A stretch of DNA of 64,000 nt from NCBI RefSeq assembly GCF_036178845.1, contig NZ_CP108070.1:7564001-7628000 (forward strand), in the 5' to 3' direction. Positions 55,360 to 63,415 of this stretch are shown here, one piece after another (the stretch's first letter is position 1; every line of letters starts with the position of its first letter). This DNA is from Streptomyces sp. NBC_00271. Its GTDB lineage: Bacteria; Actinomycetota; Actinomycetes; Streptomycetales; Streptomycetaceae. Position numbers and translations under genes: made by a program. The notes below the pieces were generated by a model. The model worked only from the letters and a program-made list of their open reading frames with translations, searched no databases and was not told the DNA's origin.

Positions 55360-56214
55360 TCAGATGCCGTGTGCGGCTCGTACCGTCTCCTGTCCGATCA
55401 GCCCGCGCAACGATGTTTTCACCCGTGAGACGAAGGCGTCCCGCGCGTCGGGGGAGAGGACGTCCAGGGACAGATACGGGTTCAGGTCCTCCAGCTCCAC
55501 GAGGAGCAGTTCGCCGTCGGGGGCCCGGCAGGCGTCGACGCGCTGGATGCCGTACGCGATGTCGTTCCAGTCGACGAACCGCTGCGCGAACTCCCGGTCC
55601 CGCTCGGTCGGCTCGTACGGTTCCAGGGCCCAGCGCTCGTCCGGGCGGGGGGCGTACAGGGCGTACTGGAGGGTGTGGTCGACGAAGTAGAAGGACACCT
55701 CGTAGCGGAAGTCGATGCGCGGCTGGACGAGGATGTTGCCGTACGACAGTTCGGGCAGCCGGTCGCGCGGTACGAATTCCAGGCCGATGGAATCCGCTCC
55801 CAGCTTGGGCTTCACGACGTAGGTGTCGACGTCCGGGAGCCGGTCGAGGTCCTCCGCGCGGTCGATGGTCGGGATGACCGGAAACCCCGCCGCGGTGAGG
55901 TCCAGCAGGTACCCCTTGCCCGCCATGTCCCCCTTGCCGGACAGCTGGTTGTACACGCGGACACCTTCCGTGACCGCCTGCTTCCGGAACGCGTCGTACT
56001 GCGCCTGGTAGTGCAGCACGGGCCCGCTGTTGCGCACGACCACGGCGTCGAAGCCGGTCATCAGCGCGGCCGCGTCCAGGGGGTGGCACACGGCGAGGTC
56101 GAACTCCTCGCGCAGCCGGGAGGTGAGGAAGATGTCCTCGTCGCAGTACCGCCGCCCCTTGGCCGGGTAGGCCAGGTCACTGACGTAGAGGACGCGGGGG
56201 CGCGCGGACGGCAT
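55360..56214 (-). CDS. ATP-grasp family ligase-like protein
   Basis: 284 residues. The N-terminal Rossmann part (RVLYVSDLAYPAKGRRYCDEDIFL) is followed by an ATP-grasp core: Lys in YVVKPKLGADSIGLEFV, QPRIDFRYEVSFYFVDH and the metal site LLVELEDLNPYLSLD. It resembles RimK/GshB-like ligases and could attach an amino acid or peptide, but the partner is unknown. ATG 56214 has CGAGGAG 8 bases upstream. It is the first gene of a two-gene unit with the VOC gene. Confidence 0.83.
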   Translation of the reverse strand: MPSARPRVLYVSDLAYPAKGRRYCDEDIFLTSRLREEFDLAVCHPLDAAALMTGFDAVVVRNSGPVLHYQAQYDAFRKQAVTEGVRVYNQLSGKGDMAGKGYLLDLTAAGFPVIPTIDRAEDLDRLPDVDTYVVKPKLGADSIGLEFVPRDRLPELSYGNILVQPRIDFRYEVSFYFVDHTLQYALYAPRPDERWALEPYEPTERDREFAQRFVDWNDIAYGIQRVDACRAPDGELLLVELEDLNPYLSLDVLSPDARDAFVSRVKTSLRGLIGQETVRAAHGI

Positions 56215-56327
56215 CGATGACTCCTCGGACCACGGGACTTCAGACGTTTCATTCCATGGGCGACCCGCTCCCACGGAACACACGGACGTAGTCTCCCTCC
56301 CGGCGGCCTATGCGGGGGTGGCCGGGG

Positions 56328-56744
56328 TCAGGCATCGGGGCGTTCGGTGAAACGGAGGAGGTTGCCCGCCGGGTCGCGGAAGGCGCAGTCGCGGACGCCG
56401 TACGGCTGGTCCATCGGCTCCTGGAGGACATCGGCGCCCGAGGCGCGGACGCGTTCGTAGAGGGCGTCGCAGTCGGCGGTGGAGAAGATGACGCCGCGCA
56501 GGATGCCCTTGGCGAGGAGCTCGGCCATGGCCTGTTTGTCGGCCGGGGAGATGTCCGGGCTCGCGGCGGGGGGCTCCAGGACGATCTGGACGTCTGGCTG
56601 GAGCGGGGAGCCGACCGTCACCCAGCGCATCCCCTCGAAGGCGACGTCACCCCGAACCTCCAGGCCGAGGACGTCCCGGTAGAAGGCGAGCGCTTTGTCA
56701 TGGTCGTCCACGGCGATGAAGCACTGTGAGAGTTTCAGGTCCAT
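56328..56744 (-). CDS. VOC-family (glyoxalase/bleomycin-resistance-like) protein
   Basis: A 138-residue single VOC domain. QCFIAVDDHDKALAFYRDVLGLEV opens it, and QPYGVRDCAFRDPAGNLLRFTE closes it. The closing GN-x-x-x-F-E-type motif is that of glyoxalase I-like proteins. In Actinobacteria, this type sits beside a small AraC regulator, as here. The substrate is unknown. Confidence 0.87.
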   Translation of the reverse strand: MDLKLSQCFIAVDDHDKALAFYRDVLGLEVRGDVAFEGMRWVTVGSPLQPDVQIVLEPPAASPDISPADKQAMAELLAKGILRGVIFSTADCDALYERVRASGADVLQEPMDQPYGVRDCAFRDPAGNLLRFTERPDA

Positions 56745-56753
56745 GGCCCCACG

Positions 56754-56829
56754 CTAGGACCTGTCCGGCCGATCACGCCGGAGAGGCGCCGCAGCTTTCC
56801 TCCACCGTGATCGGCCGGACAGGCCCTAG
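56754..56829. mobile_element. 76-bp MITE-like inverted repeat
   Basis: The 23-base ends at 56754-56776 and 56807-56829 are inverse copies with one mismatch. They begin CTAGGRCCTGTCCGGCCG (R = A or G) and enclose a 30-base centre. The right end includes the AraC stop codon. Short size, long terminal repeats and CTAG termini suggest a non-autonomous element or a transcription terminator derived from one. No transposase is near. Confidence 0.5.
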
Positions 56830-57251
56830 AGGCGTGTACCCGGTTCCGCTTCCGGGTTGCGGTGGCGGGCCGGGCGGGTCAGGCGCTGGGCCACGCACGG
56901 CGGGATCGGGGCGCCGTGGTCGTGCGGCCGGGCCCGGTACGCGCTCGGGGTCTCGCCGACCAGCTCCGTGAAGCGGGAGCTGAACGAACCGAGCGACGTA
57001 CAGCCCACGGCGAGGCAGACCTCCGTGACCGTCAGGTCGCCCCGCCGCAGCAGGGCCTTGGCCCGCTCTATTCGGCGGGTCATGAGATAGCTGTACGGCG
57101 TCTCCCCGTACGCCGCCCGGAAGCTCCGCTGGAAGTGCCCGGGTGACATCAGCGCGGTGCGCGCGAGCGCGGCGATGTCCAGCGGCTCCGCGTACTCGCG
57201 GTCCATCCGGTCGCGTGCCCGGCGCAGCCGGACCAGATCCTCCAGAGTCAT
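56826..57251 (-). CDS. Small AraC-family regulator
   Basis: 141 residues: an N-terminal AraC DNA-binding domain (DIAALARTALMSPGHFQRSF; TVTEVCLAVGCTSLGSFSSRF) and a ~35-residue disordered tail, with no ligand domain. Its stop codon lies inside the inverted repeat at 56754-56829, so the present C-terminus may have been set by that element. It probably regulates the downstream VOC gene. Confidence 0.88.
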   Translation of the reverse strand: MTLEDLVRLRRARDRMDREYAEPLDIAALARTALMSPGHFQRSFRAAYGETPYSYLMTRRIERAKALLRRGDLTVTEVCLAVGCTSLGSFSSRFTELVGETPSAYRARPHDHGAPIPPCVAQRLTRPARHRNPEAEPGTRL

Positions 57252-57291
57252 TTCCTCAGGATGGCACGCGCCACTGACAGAGACCGGTGGG

Positions 57292-58185
57292 TCAAGGCCG
57301 TGGACGGGACGCAGCCGCCGGGCCGGGAGTGACGAGCAGGCCGGCGAGCAACTGGAGACGCTCGGCGTCGGGCCCGCCCTCCTCGGCGGTGAAGGCGATG
57401 AGTACGGGGCCGGTGGCGTCCGGCATCGGGTACGCGTCCCAGTCCAGGTTCAGCTCCCCGATCAGCGGGTGACGGACGCGCATCCGGCCGCGGGTGGTCT
57501 CCGCCACGTCATGACGCGCCCACAGGCCCGCGAACTCGTCGCTGCGGACGGCGAGTTCACCGACCAGCTCGACGGCGCGCGGATGTCCCGGCTCGGCCGC
57601 GACCTGCGTACGCAGCATCGCGACCAGCTCGGCGACGGTGGCGGCCCGATCCGGGCACGTCCGGTCGGCCTCCGGGTGCAGCAGCAGCGACAGCAGATTG
57701 CGTTCGCTCCGCGGGCGCTGAGTGAGCTCGCCGAGCAGGGCACCGGCGAGCGGGTTCCACGCCAGTACGTCCAGGAAGCGGCCGACGACCACGGAGGGCG
57801 AGGTCATCGTGCGCAGCAGCCGCAGGGTGGTGGGTGGCACCTCCTCGGGCGCGTGGTGGCGCGGGCGCCTCGCGGGCGTGCGCGCGGCGGCGGCGAGGCT
57901 GTGCAGATGCCGGGTCTCCTCGGCGGAGAAGTCGAGGGCGCGCGCGAGGGCGTCGAGGACCTGCTCGGAGGGGCGTACGTCGCGGCCCTGCTCCATGCGC
58001 TGGTAGTAGTCCGAGCTGACCCCGGCCAGCAGGGCCAGTTCCTCGCGCCGCAGCCCGGCGACGCGCCGCCGCGGACCGGGTTCCAGACCGACGTCCTCGG
58101 GCCGCAGCCGGGTGCGGCGAGTCCGGAGGAACTCCCCGAGTTCGCGTCGGGGATCGTCGCTCACCGCGACGGGCTTGTCGGTCAC
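57292..58185 (-). CDS. XRE-family regulator with MmyB-like ligand domain
   Basis: 297 residues from GTG 58185. The helix-turn-helix lies in RRVAGLRREELALLAGVSSDYYQRMEQGRD (about 38-67). Residues 100-290 match the MmyB-type domain with VLAWNPLAGALLGEL and MRVRHPLIGELNLDWDAYPM. Members respond to lipids or other small molecules and typically repress a divergent oxidoreductase gene, exactly the context here. Confidence 0.9.
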   Translation of the reverse strand: MTDKPVAVSDDPRRELGEFLRTRRTRLRPEDVGLEPGPRRRVAGLRREELALLAGVSSDYYQRMEQGRDVRPSEQVLDALARALDFSAEETRHLHSLAAAARTPARRPRHHAPEEVPPTTLRLLRTMTSPSVVVGRFLDVLAWNPLAGALLGELTQRPRSERNLLSLLLHPEADRTCPDRAATVAELVAMLRTQVAAEPGHPRAVELVGELAVRSDEFAGLWARHDVAETTRGRMRVRHPLIGELNLDWDAYPMPDATGPVLIAFTAEEGGPDAERLQLLAGLLVTPGPAAASRPRP

Positions 58186-58332
58186 GGCTTCAGTATGCCC
58201 GCGGCGCGGCCCGCGAGGGTGGGTCCGCCGGACCCAGGAAAGCCGAACCCGGGAAAAGGCGAACGACCGTGATACCGCGGCCCGGTACCAGGATCTGAAC
58301 CGCAACAGCAGACCGCGGAGAGGAACAGCGCC

Positions 58333-59286
58333 ATGAAGGCCGCTCAGATCACGAGTTACGGCGACGCGGCGGACGTGCTGCGGATCAATGACGTCGACCG
58401 GCCCGCCCCCGGCGCGGGTGAAGTACTGGTCCGCGTCGAGGCGTCCAGCGTGAACGGCCACGACGTGATCATCCGTTCCGGGGAGATGAAGATCGTCTCA
58501 GGGCGCCGGTTCCCGCTCGGCACGGGGCTGGACTTCGCCGGCGTCGTCACCGAATCCGGCACCGGCGTCGAGGGCCCGCGGGTCGGGGACCGGGTGTGGG
58601 GCACGGTGCACCCCCGGCAGCGACACACCATCGCCGGGGCGGCCGAGTACGTCGTCGTCCCCACGGACCGGCTCGCGCCCGCCCCGGCGGGGCTCTCCGC
58701 GGCCGACGCGGCCTCCCTGGTCGTCGCCGGCGCGACGGCGCTGATCGCGGTGCGGGACACCGTGCGCCTCGCGCCCGGAGAGAAGGTCCTGGTCCGCGGC
58801 GCGGCGGGCGGCGTCGGCACGGCCGCCGTCCAACTCGCCCACGCCCTGGGCGGCCACGTGACCGCGCTGGCCCGCGCCCGTCACGCCCCCGCCCTCACCG
58901 ACCTCGGCGCCGACGAGGTCCTTGACCACGGCTCCACCACCTCGGACCGGATCGGTCCCTTCGACGTCATCGTCGACACGGTCGGCACGGAACTGAACTG
59001 CTACCGCAGCCGGTTGGCCAAGGGCGGCCGGATGGTCACCGTCGGACTGTCGGCCCCCGCCCTGGCCGCGATCGCGGCATCGAGCGTGTACGGCGCCCGC
59101 CGCATCCGCACCTTCAGCGCCAACCCCGACGCCACCGTGCTGCGCGCCCTGGCCGACCATGTCACCTCGGGAGCGCTGCGCCCGGTGGTGAACAGCGTGT
59201 ACCCACTCGCGGACATCGCCGCGGCGCACCAGGCTTTCGAACGGGGCGGCGTCGTCGGCAAGCACGTGGTCGCCGTATCCGAATGA
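58333..59286 (+). CDS. NADPH:quinone-reductase-type oxidoreductase (zinc-free MDR)
   Basis: A 317-residue medium-chain reductase. The GroES-like half opens KAAQITSYGDAADVLRIND and has SSVNGHDVIIRSG without zinc cysteines. The NAD(P) fold has VLVRGAAGGVGTAAVQLAHALG. It is probably an NADPH-dependent quinone or enone reductase. AGAGAGGAAC precedes the ATG. It is divergent from the XRE regulator, which likely controls it. Confidence 0.9.
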   Translation: MKAAQITSYGDAADVLRINDVDRPAPGAGEVLVRVEASSVNGHDVIIRSGEMKIVSGRRFPLGTGLDFAGVVTESGTGVEGPRVGDRVWGTVHPRQRHTIAGAAEYVVVPTDRLAPAPAGLSAADAASLVVAGATALIAVRDTVRLAPGEKVLVRGAAGGVGTAAVQLAHALGGHVTALARARHAPALTDLGADEVLDHGSTTSDRIGPFDVIVDTVGTELNCYRSRLAKGGRMVTVGLSAPALAAIAASSVYGARRIRTFSANPDATVLRALADHVTSGALRPVVNSVYPLADIAAAHQAFERGGVVGKHVVAVSE

Positions 59287-59289
59287 AGT

Positions 59290-59385
59290 CCCACGAACGA
59301 AGCCCCGACGAAGGACGAACGAAACGCGGGCGAACGAAACGCGGGCGAAAGAAGCCCGGTGAAAGAAGCCAGGCGAAAGAAGACC
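59290..59385 (+). repeat. Short A-rich direct repeats after the quinone reductase
   Basis: GGGCGAACGAAACGC-type units recur, then CGAAAGAAGCCCGG, TGAAAGAAGCCAGG and CGAAAGAAGACCGC (period about 14). They are unusually A-rich here. The stretch 59287-59499 carries no gene. Confidence 0.5.
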
Positions 59386-59499
59386 GCACCCGGACCGTCG
59401 TGGACGCCGTGTTCGGCGCCCCGCGGGCCGGGTGCGGGCAGAGGGACCGTGCGACCGGAGAAACCGAACAGGTCGCGGGTCGAGCCGTATGACCAAAGG

Positions 59500-59895
59500 T
59501 CAGGCCTTCTTGGTCTCCCAGAAGATCTTGTCGATCTGGGCGATGTAGTCCAGCGCCTTCTGGCCCGTGGCCGGGTCCGTGGACGCCTTGGCGGCCGAGA
59601 GGGCCTTCAGGGTGTCGTTGACCAGCTGGTGCAGCTCCGGGTACTTCTCGAAGTGCGGGGGCTTGAAGTAGTCGCTCCAGAGCACCGACACGTGGTGCTT
59701 GGCGAGCTCGGCGCGCTGCTCCTTGATGACGGTGGCGCGAGCCTGGAAGTGCGGGTCGTCGTTGCCGGCCATCTTTTCCTGGACGGCCTTCACCGACTCC
59801 GCCTCGATGCGGGCCTGGGCCGGGTCGTACACGCCGCAGGGCAGGTCGCAGTGCGCGCTGACCTTGACCTTGGGGGCAAACAGGCGGGAGAGCAT
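59500..59895 (-). CDS. sodN: Nickel superoxide dismutase
   Basis: A 131-residue NiSOD precursor. The 14-residue leader MLSRLFAPKVKVSA is removed so that His15 becomes the N-terminus. The nickel hook HCDLPCGVYDP (His15, Cys16, Cys20) is intact, and the four-helix domain follows. The length equals that of S. coelicolor SodN. It dismutates superoxide in the cytoplasm. The divergent sodX encodes the processing protease. Nickel-dependent expression is expected, but I did not find a clear Nur box. Confidence 0.97.
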   Translation of the reverse strand: MLSRLFAPKVKVSAHCDLPCGVYDPAQARIEAESVKAVQEKMAGNDDPHFQARATVIKEQRAELAKHHVSVLWSDYFKPPHFEKYPELHQLVNDTLKALSAAKASTDPATGQKALDYIAQIDKIFWETKKA

Positions 59896-60039
59896 TGAGC
59901 TGTCCTTCCTCGTGATCGTCTTCTCAGGTGGGACATTACTCCGTGGGAGACGTCTTTTCTCGAGTGCCCCCATGGGCTTAGGACAAAAGTCCGGGGTGAG
60001 ACTGGGACTGGTGGAGGATGGACCGGGGAGGTGCCGGTG

Positions 60040-60474
60040 ATGCCGGAGCTGTCGCAGGAGACCGAGCGTGGGAGGGCCGTGCTGCCGTTCGGGGCGGCCG
60101 AGGTGACGGGGCCCTCCATGGTGCCCACGCTCCAGCACGGAGATCGGCTCGTCGTGCAGTACGGGGCCCGGGTCAGGCCCGGTGACGTGGTCGTTCTGCG
60201 CCATCCGTTCCAGCAGGACCTGCTGGTCGTGAAACGGATCGCGGAGCGGCGCGAGGGGGGCTGGTGGGTGCTCGGGGACAACGCCTACGCGGGTGGGGAC
60301 AGCACCGACTACGGGACCGTGCCCGAGGACCTCGTCCTCGGGAAGGTGCGTTTCCGCTACCGGCCCTACCTGCCGGGTCAGCGCTCGCCGTTCGCAGTCG
60401 TCCGCTGGGCGCTGGGCGCCGCCAGGCCGGTGCTTTCCGACCGGTCGGCCTCCAGGCGTTTGCGGGCCCGGTAG
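60040..60474 (+). CDS. sodX: NiSOD maturation protease SodX (S26 family)
   Basis: 144 residues from ATG 60040 (GGGGAGG upstream); GTG 60031 or 60037 are alternatives. It has the signal-peptidase-like dyad: Ser in VTGPSMVPTLQHGD and Lys in LLVVKRIAERR, then GDNAYAGGDSTDYG. No membrane anchor is evident, fitting a cytoplasmic protease that trims the SodN leader. The last 97 bases overlap the convergent CGNR gene. Confidence 0.93.
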   Translation: MPELSQETERGRAVLPFGAAEVTGPSMVPTLQHGDRLVVQYGARVRPGDVVVLRHPFQQDLLVVKRIAERREGGWWVLGDNAYAGGDSTDYGTVPEDLVLGKVRFRYRPYLPGQRSPFAVVRWALGAARPVLSDRSASRRLRAR

Positions 60475-61007
60475 GCCGCCACGTTGGCGCGCGTCGCGCA
60501 GCGGTCCGAGCAGTAGCGCCGGGAGCGGTTCGTCGACGTGTCCAGGTACGCGTTGCGGCAGGGGGCCGCCTCGCAGAGGCCCAGGCGGTCCACGCCGTAC
60601 GAGGTGAGGTGGAAGGCGAGTCCCATGGCGGCGATCGCCGCGTAGCCCGCGGTCGCGTTCGACGGGTGGTCCGCCAGGTGCATGTGCCACAGCGGGCGCC
60701 CGTCGTCGTCCCGGTGGTCGTGCCCGGAGATCTGCGGGCTGACGGGGAACTCCAGGAGAAGTGAGTTCAGCAGGTCCACGGACAGGGTCTCGTCGCCGCC
60801 GTCGGCCGCCTCGAAGACGGCGCGCAGCCGGGCGCGGACCGACCGGAAGCGGGTGACGTCCGCGTCCGTGGCGCGGCGGGCCGCGGAGGAGTTCCCCTCG
60901 AAGAGGTCCCGGACCGCCTCGACCGAGGTGAGCGAGTCCTTGCCCCGGGTCGGCTCCTCGGTGTTGACGAGGCGTACCGCGTAATCCGAGTAATAGGCCA
61001 GTTCCAC
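60378..61007 (-). CDS. CGNR zinc-finger regulator (ABATE domain)
   Basis: 209 residues. The N-terminal ABATE stress-sensing domain (about 1-150) is followed by the CGNR finger: CEAAPCRNAYLDTSTNRSRRYCSDRCATRANVAAYRARKR in two halves, with Cys pairs near residues 148 and 170. Such proteins are thought to be DNA-binding stress regulators. Its 3' end overlaps sodX in antisense by 97 bases; the overlapped part is the low-complexity tail after the finger. Confidence 0.88.
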   Translation of the reverse strand: MELAYYSDYAVRLVNTEEPTRGKDSLTSVEAVRDLFEGNSSAARRATDADVTRFRSVRARLRAVFEAADGGDETLSVDLLNSLLLEFPVSPQISGHDHRDDDGRPLWHMHLADHPSNATAGYAAIAAMGLAFHLTSYGVDRLGLCEAAPCRNAYLDTSTNRSRRYCSDRCATRANVAAYRARKRLEADRSESTGLAAPSAQRTTANGER

Positions 61008-61117
61008 TTGTAGTCCTTACGGAGGCGCTCTATCGTCGTGCGTGCGGTCAGGTAACGGCTGATTGCGCTTCCAGGGTATTACGCGGGCGAGTGAAGACGA
61101 ACGGAGAAGGGGTTTCC

Positions 61118-61906
61118 ATGACCGTCGGCATCGGAATCGACAGCGACGAGATCCATGGCAACGGCACCGACTGGCACGCCTGGCAGGAGAGCTGGGACCG
61201 GCAACAGGAGTGGTACATGCCGGACCGCGAGGAGCGCTTCCGGGTGATGCTCGACATGGTCGAGGCCCTGTGTGGCCCGGAGCCGCGCGTCCTCGACCTG
61301 GCCTGCGGCACCGGCACCATCACGGCCCGGCTCCTCGACCGCTTCCCGAAGGCCACCAGTACCGGCGTCGACCTCGACCCGGCGCTGCTCACCATCGCCG
61401 AGGGCACCTTCGCGGGCGACGAGAGGGTCTCCCTCGTCACGGCCGACCTCAAGGATCCGCACTGGGCGACCCGGCTGCCGTACGACTCGTACGACGCCGT
61501 CCTGACCGCCACCGCCCTCCACTGGCTGCACAGCGAACCCCTCGCGGTCCTCTACGGCCAGATCGCGGAGCTCGTCCGCGACGGTGGCGTCTTCATGAAC
61601 GCCGACCACATGATCGACGAGTCCACGCCCCGGATCAACGAGGCCGAGCGCGCCCAGCGGCACGCCCGGATGGACCAGGCCAGGGTGCGCGGGGCGCTCG
61701 ACTGGGCCGCCTGGTGGGAGCTGGCGGCCCAGGACCCCGTCCTCGCCGCGCCGACCGCCCGCCGCTTCGAGATCTACGGGGAGCACGCCGACGGCGACAT
61801 GCCGTCCGTCGACTGGCACACGCGTGTGCTGCGCGAAAAGGGCTTCGGGGAGGCGCGGGCGGTGTGGCGGTCGCCGTCCGACGCGCTGGTGCTCGCGGTC
61901 AAGTAA
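61118..61906 (+). CDS. Class I SAM-dependent methyltransferase
   Basis: 262 residues from ATG 61118 (GGAGAAGGGG upstream). Motif I is VLDLACGTGTITARLLDRFP, motif II has STGVDLDPALL, and YDAVLTATALHWL follows. It belongs to the broad methyltransferase-12/25 group, with small molecules as likely substrates. It is divergent from the CGNR gene. No biosynthetic cluster is nearby. Confidence 0.88.
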   Translation: MTVGIGIDSDEIHGNGTDWHAWQESWDRQQEWYMPDREERFRVMLDMVEALCGPEPRVLDLACGTGTITARLLDRFPKATSTGVDLDPALLTIAEGTFAGDERVSLVTADLKDPHWATRLPYDSYDAVLTATALHWLHSEPLAVLYGQIAELVRDGGVFMNADHMIDESTPRINEAERAQRHARMDQARVRGALDWAAWWELAAQDPVLAAPTARRFEIYGEHADGDMPSVDWHTRVLREKGFGEARAVWRSPSDALVLAVK

Positions 61907-62040
61907 TCCGCGGGGCGGTTCGGTTGAGGCGGTACGGGACTCGTACCGCCTTTTCCGCGCCCTGCGCGGCCTCCCGCCGCTGCGCGGGTAAGTGCCGCCG
62001 CAACTGGACGAGTTGACTCCGAATTCACAGTTGCGCAGAT

Positions 62041-62556
62041 GTGCGAGCATATTGGATGATCTTTCCTCGCATGGGGCGGCCTCCATGCCGCCCGTCAAAC
62101 GAGGGAAGGTTGTGCAATGCATGGGGGACCGCCGTCGCGGCGGCCATGTGCGCGGTCGTGACGTTCGCCGGACTGGCCACGGCGCCCATGGCGTACGCGG
62201 AGTCCGGCAAGGGAGGTTGCTCCACCTACTCGAACGTGGACACCTTCCCCGACAACGACCACGCGGTCATCTGGAAGTCCTGCCTCAGCAAGAAGTCCAA
62301 GGGCGTGGGGCACCCGAGCGCGATCGTCTCCATGGGGAAGAAGCACGCGAAGTGCACGATCCTGATCAGGGTCCTCACGACGGGCGAGAGGATCGTGTCC
62401 AAGAAGTCGTACCCCTGCCCCACGGGCAAGGTGGTCAACAAGCACTACGCCGGCAAGGACTTCCACGGTAAGGGGCAGTTCACGACCTTCGTGCAGCTGC
62501 AGGGGCTCAACACCGAGGGCAACCTCTCGCCGCGCAGCCCCTGGTTGAACCTGTAG
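62041..62556 (+). CDS. Small secreted protein, unknown function
   Basis: A signal peptide (AVAAAMCAVVTFAGLATAPMAYA, in two pieces, cut before ESGKGG) precedes a ~119-residue mature protein. It is Lys-rich with four Cys (GGCSTYS, KSCLSKK, AKCTILI, YPCPTG), suggesting two disulfides. The start is unsettled: GTG 62041, ATG 62056 or TTG 62110 are in frame, and only the last has GGGAAGG close by. No family recognised. Confidence 0.6.
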   Translation: MRAYWMIFPRMGRPPCRPSNEGRLCNAWGTAVAAAMCAVVTFAGLATAPMAYAESGKGGCSTYSNVDTFPDNDHAVIWKSCLSKKSKGVGHPSAIVSMGKKHAKCTILIRVLTTGERIVSKKSYPCPTGKVVNKHYAGKDFHGKGQFTTFVQLQGLNTEGNLSPRSPWLNL

Positions 62557-62569
62557 TGATCCGGAACGT

Positions 62570-62607
62570 CGGATGCCGCCCACCCCTTCACGGGCGGGCG
62601 GCATCCG
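62570..62607. terminator. Bidirectional terminator
   Basis: CGGATGCCGCCC pairs perfectly with GGGCGGCATCCG around a 14-base loop, between the convergent secreted-protein and ABC-transporter genes. Confidence 0.82.
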
Positions 62608-62620
62608 GCTGTCGAAACCC

Positions 62621-63415
62621 TCAGAGCACCTTGGACAGGAACGACTGCGTCCGCTCGTGCTGCGGGTTCGTCAGTACGTCACGCGGGTGGCCGGACTCGA
62701 CCACCACACCGCCGTCCATGAAGACCAGCGAGTCGCCCACCTCGCGGGCGAAGCCCATCTCGTGGGTGACGACGATCATCGTCATGCCGGACTCGGCGAG
62801 GTCGCGCATGACGTCGAGGACGTCACCGACCAGCTCCGGGTCGAGCGCCGAGGTCGGCTCGTCGAAGAGCATCAGCTTCGGGTCCATCGCCAGCGCGCGG
62901 GCGATGGCGACACGCTGCTGCTGACCGCCGGACAGCTGCGAGGGGTAGTTCTTCGCCTTGTCGGCCAGGCCGACGCGCTCCAGGAGCTGCTCGGCACGCG
63001 CCCGGGCCTGGGTCTTGCTGATGCCCTTGACCTGGACCGGGGCCTCCATGACGTTCTCGAGCGCCGTCATGTGCGGGAACAGGTTGAAGCGCTGGAAGAC
63101 CATGCCGATGTCCCGGCGCTTCAGTGCGACCTCGCTGTCCTTGAGCTCGTACAGCTTGTCGCCCTTCTGGCGGTAGCCGACCAGCTCACCGTCGACGGAC
63201 AGCCGGCCGGCGTTGATCTTCTCCAGGTGGTTGATGCACCTCAGGAAGGTCGACTTGCCGGAGCCGGAGGGGCCGATGAGGCAGAAGACCTCGCCGGGCT
63301 TGACCTCCAGGTCGATGCCCTTGAGGACCTCGACCGCGCCGAAGGACTTGTGGACGCCTTCGGACTTCACCATCGGCGTACCGGAAATGTCTTTGGTGGT
63401 TTCGTTCTCGGTCAT
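62621..63415 (-). CDS. Polar amino-acid ABC transporter ATPase (GluA/GlnQ type)
   Basis: 264 residues. Walker [11 protein letters not shown]-loop [11 protein letters not shown], signature [15 protein letters not shown], Walker [15 protein letters not shown] and H-loop VTHEMGFA are all intact. It powers uptake of glutamate, glutamine or a similar polar amino acid. It follows its permease with an ATGA overlap. The first ~20 residues are an extension typical of Streptomyces copies. Confidence 0.93.
   Translation of the reverse strand: MTENETTKDISGTPMVKSEGVHKSFGAVEVLKGIDLEVKPGEVFCLIGPSGSGKSTFLRCINHLEKINAGRLSVDGELVGYRQKGDKLYELKDSEVALKRRDIGMVFQRFNLFPHMTALENVMEAPVQVKGISKTQARARAEQLLERVGLADKAKNYPSQLSGGQQQRVAIARALAMDPKLMLFDEPTSALDPELVGDVLDVMRDLAESGMTMIVVTHEMGFAREVGDSLVFMDGGVVVESGHPRDVLTNPQHERTQSFLSKVL

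Noticed and set aside
59896..60039. Nur box in the sodN-sodX gap
   Set aside because: No TTGC-N5/6-GCAA type palindrome is visible in the gap.
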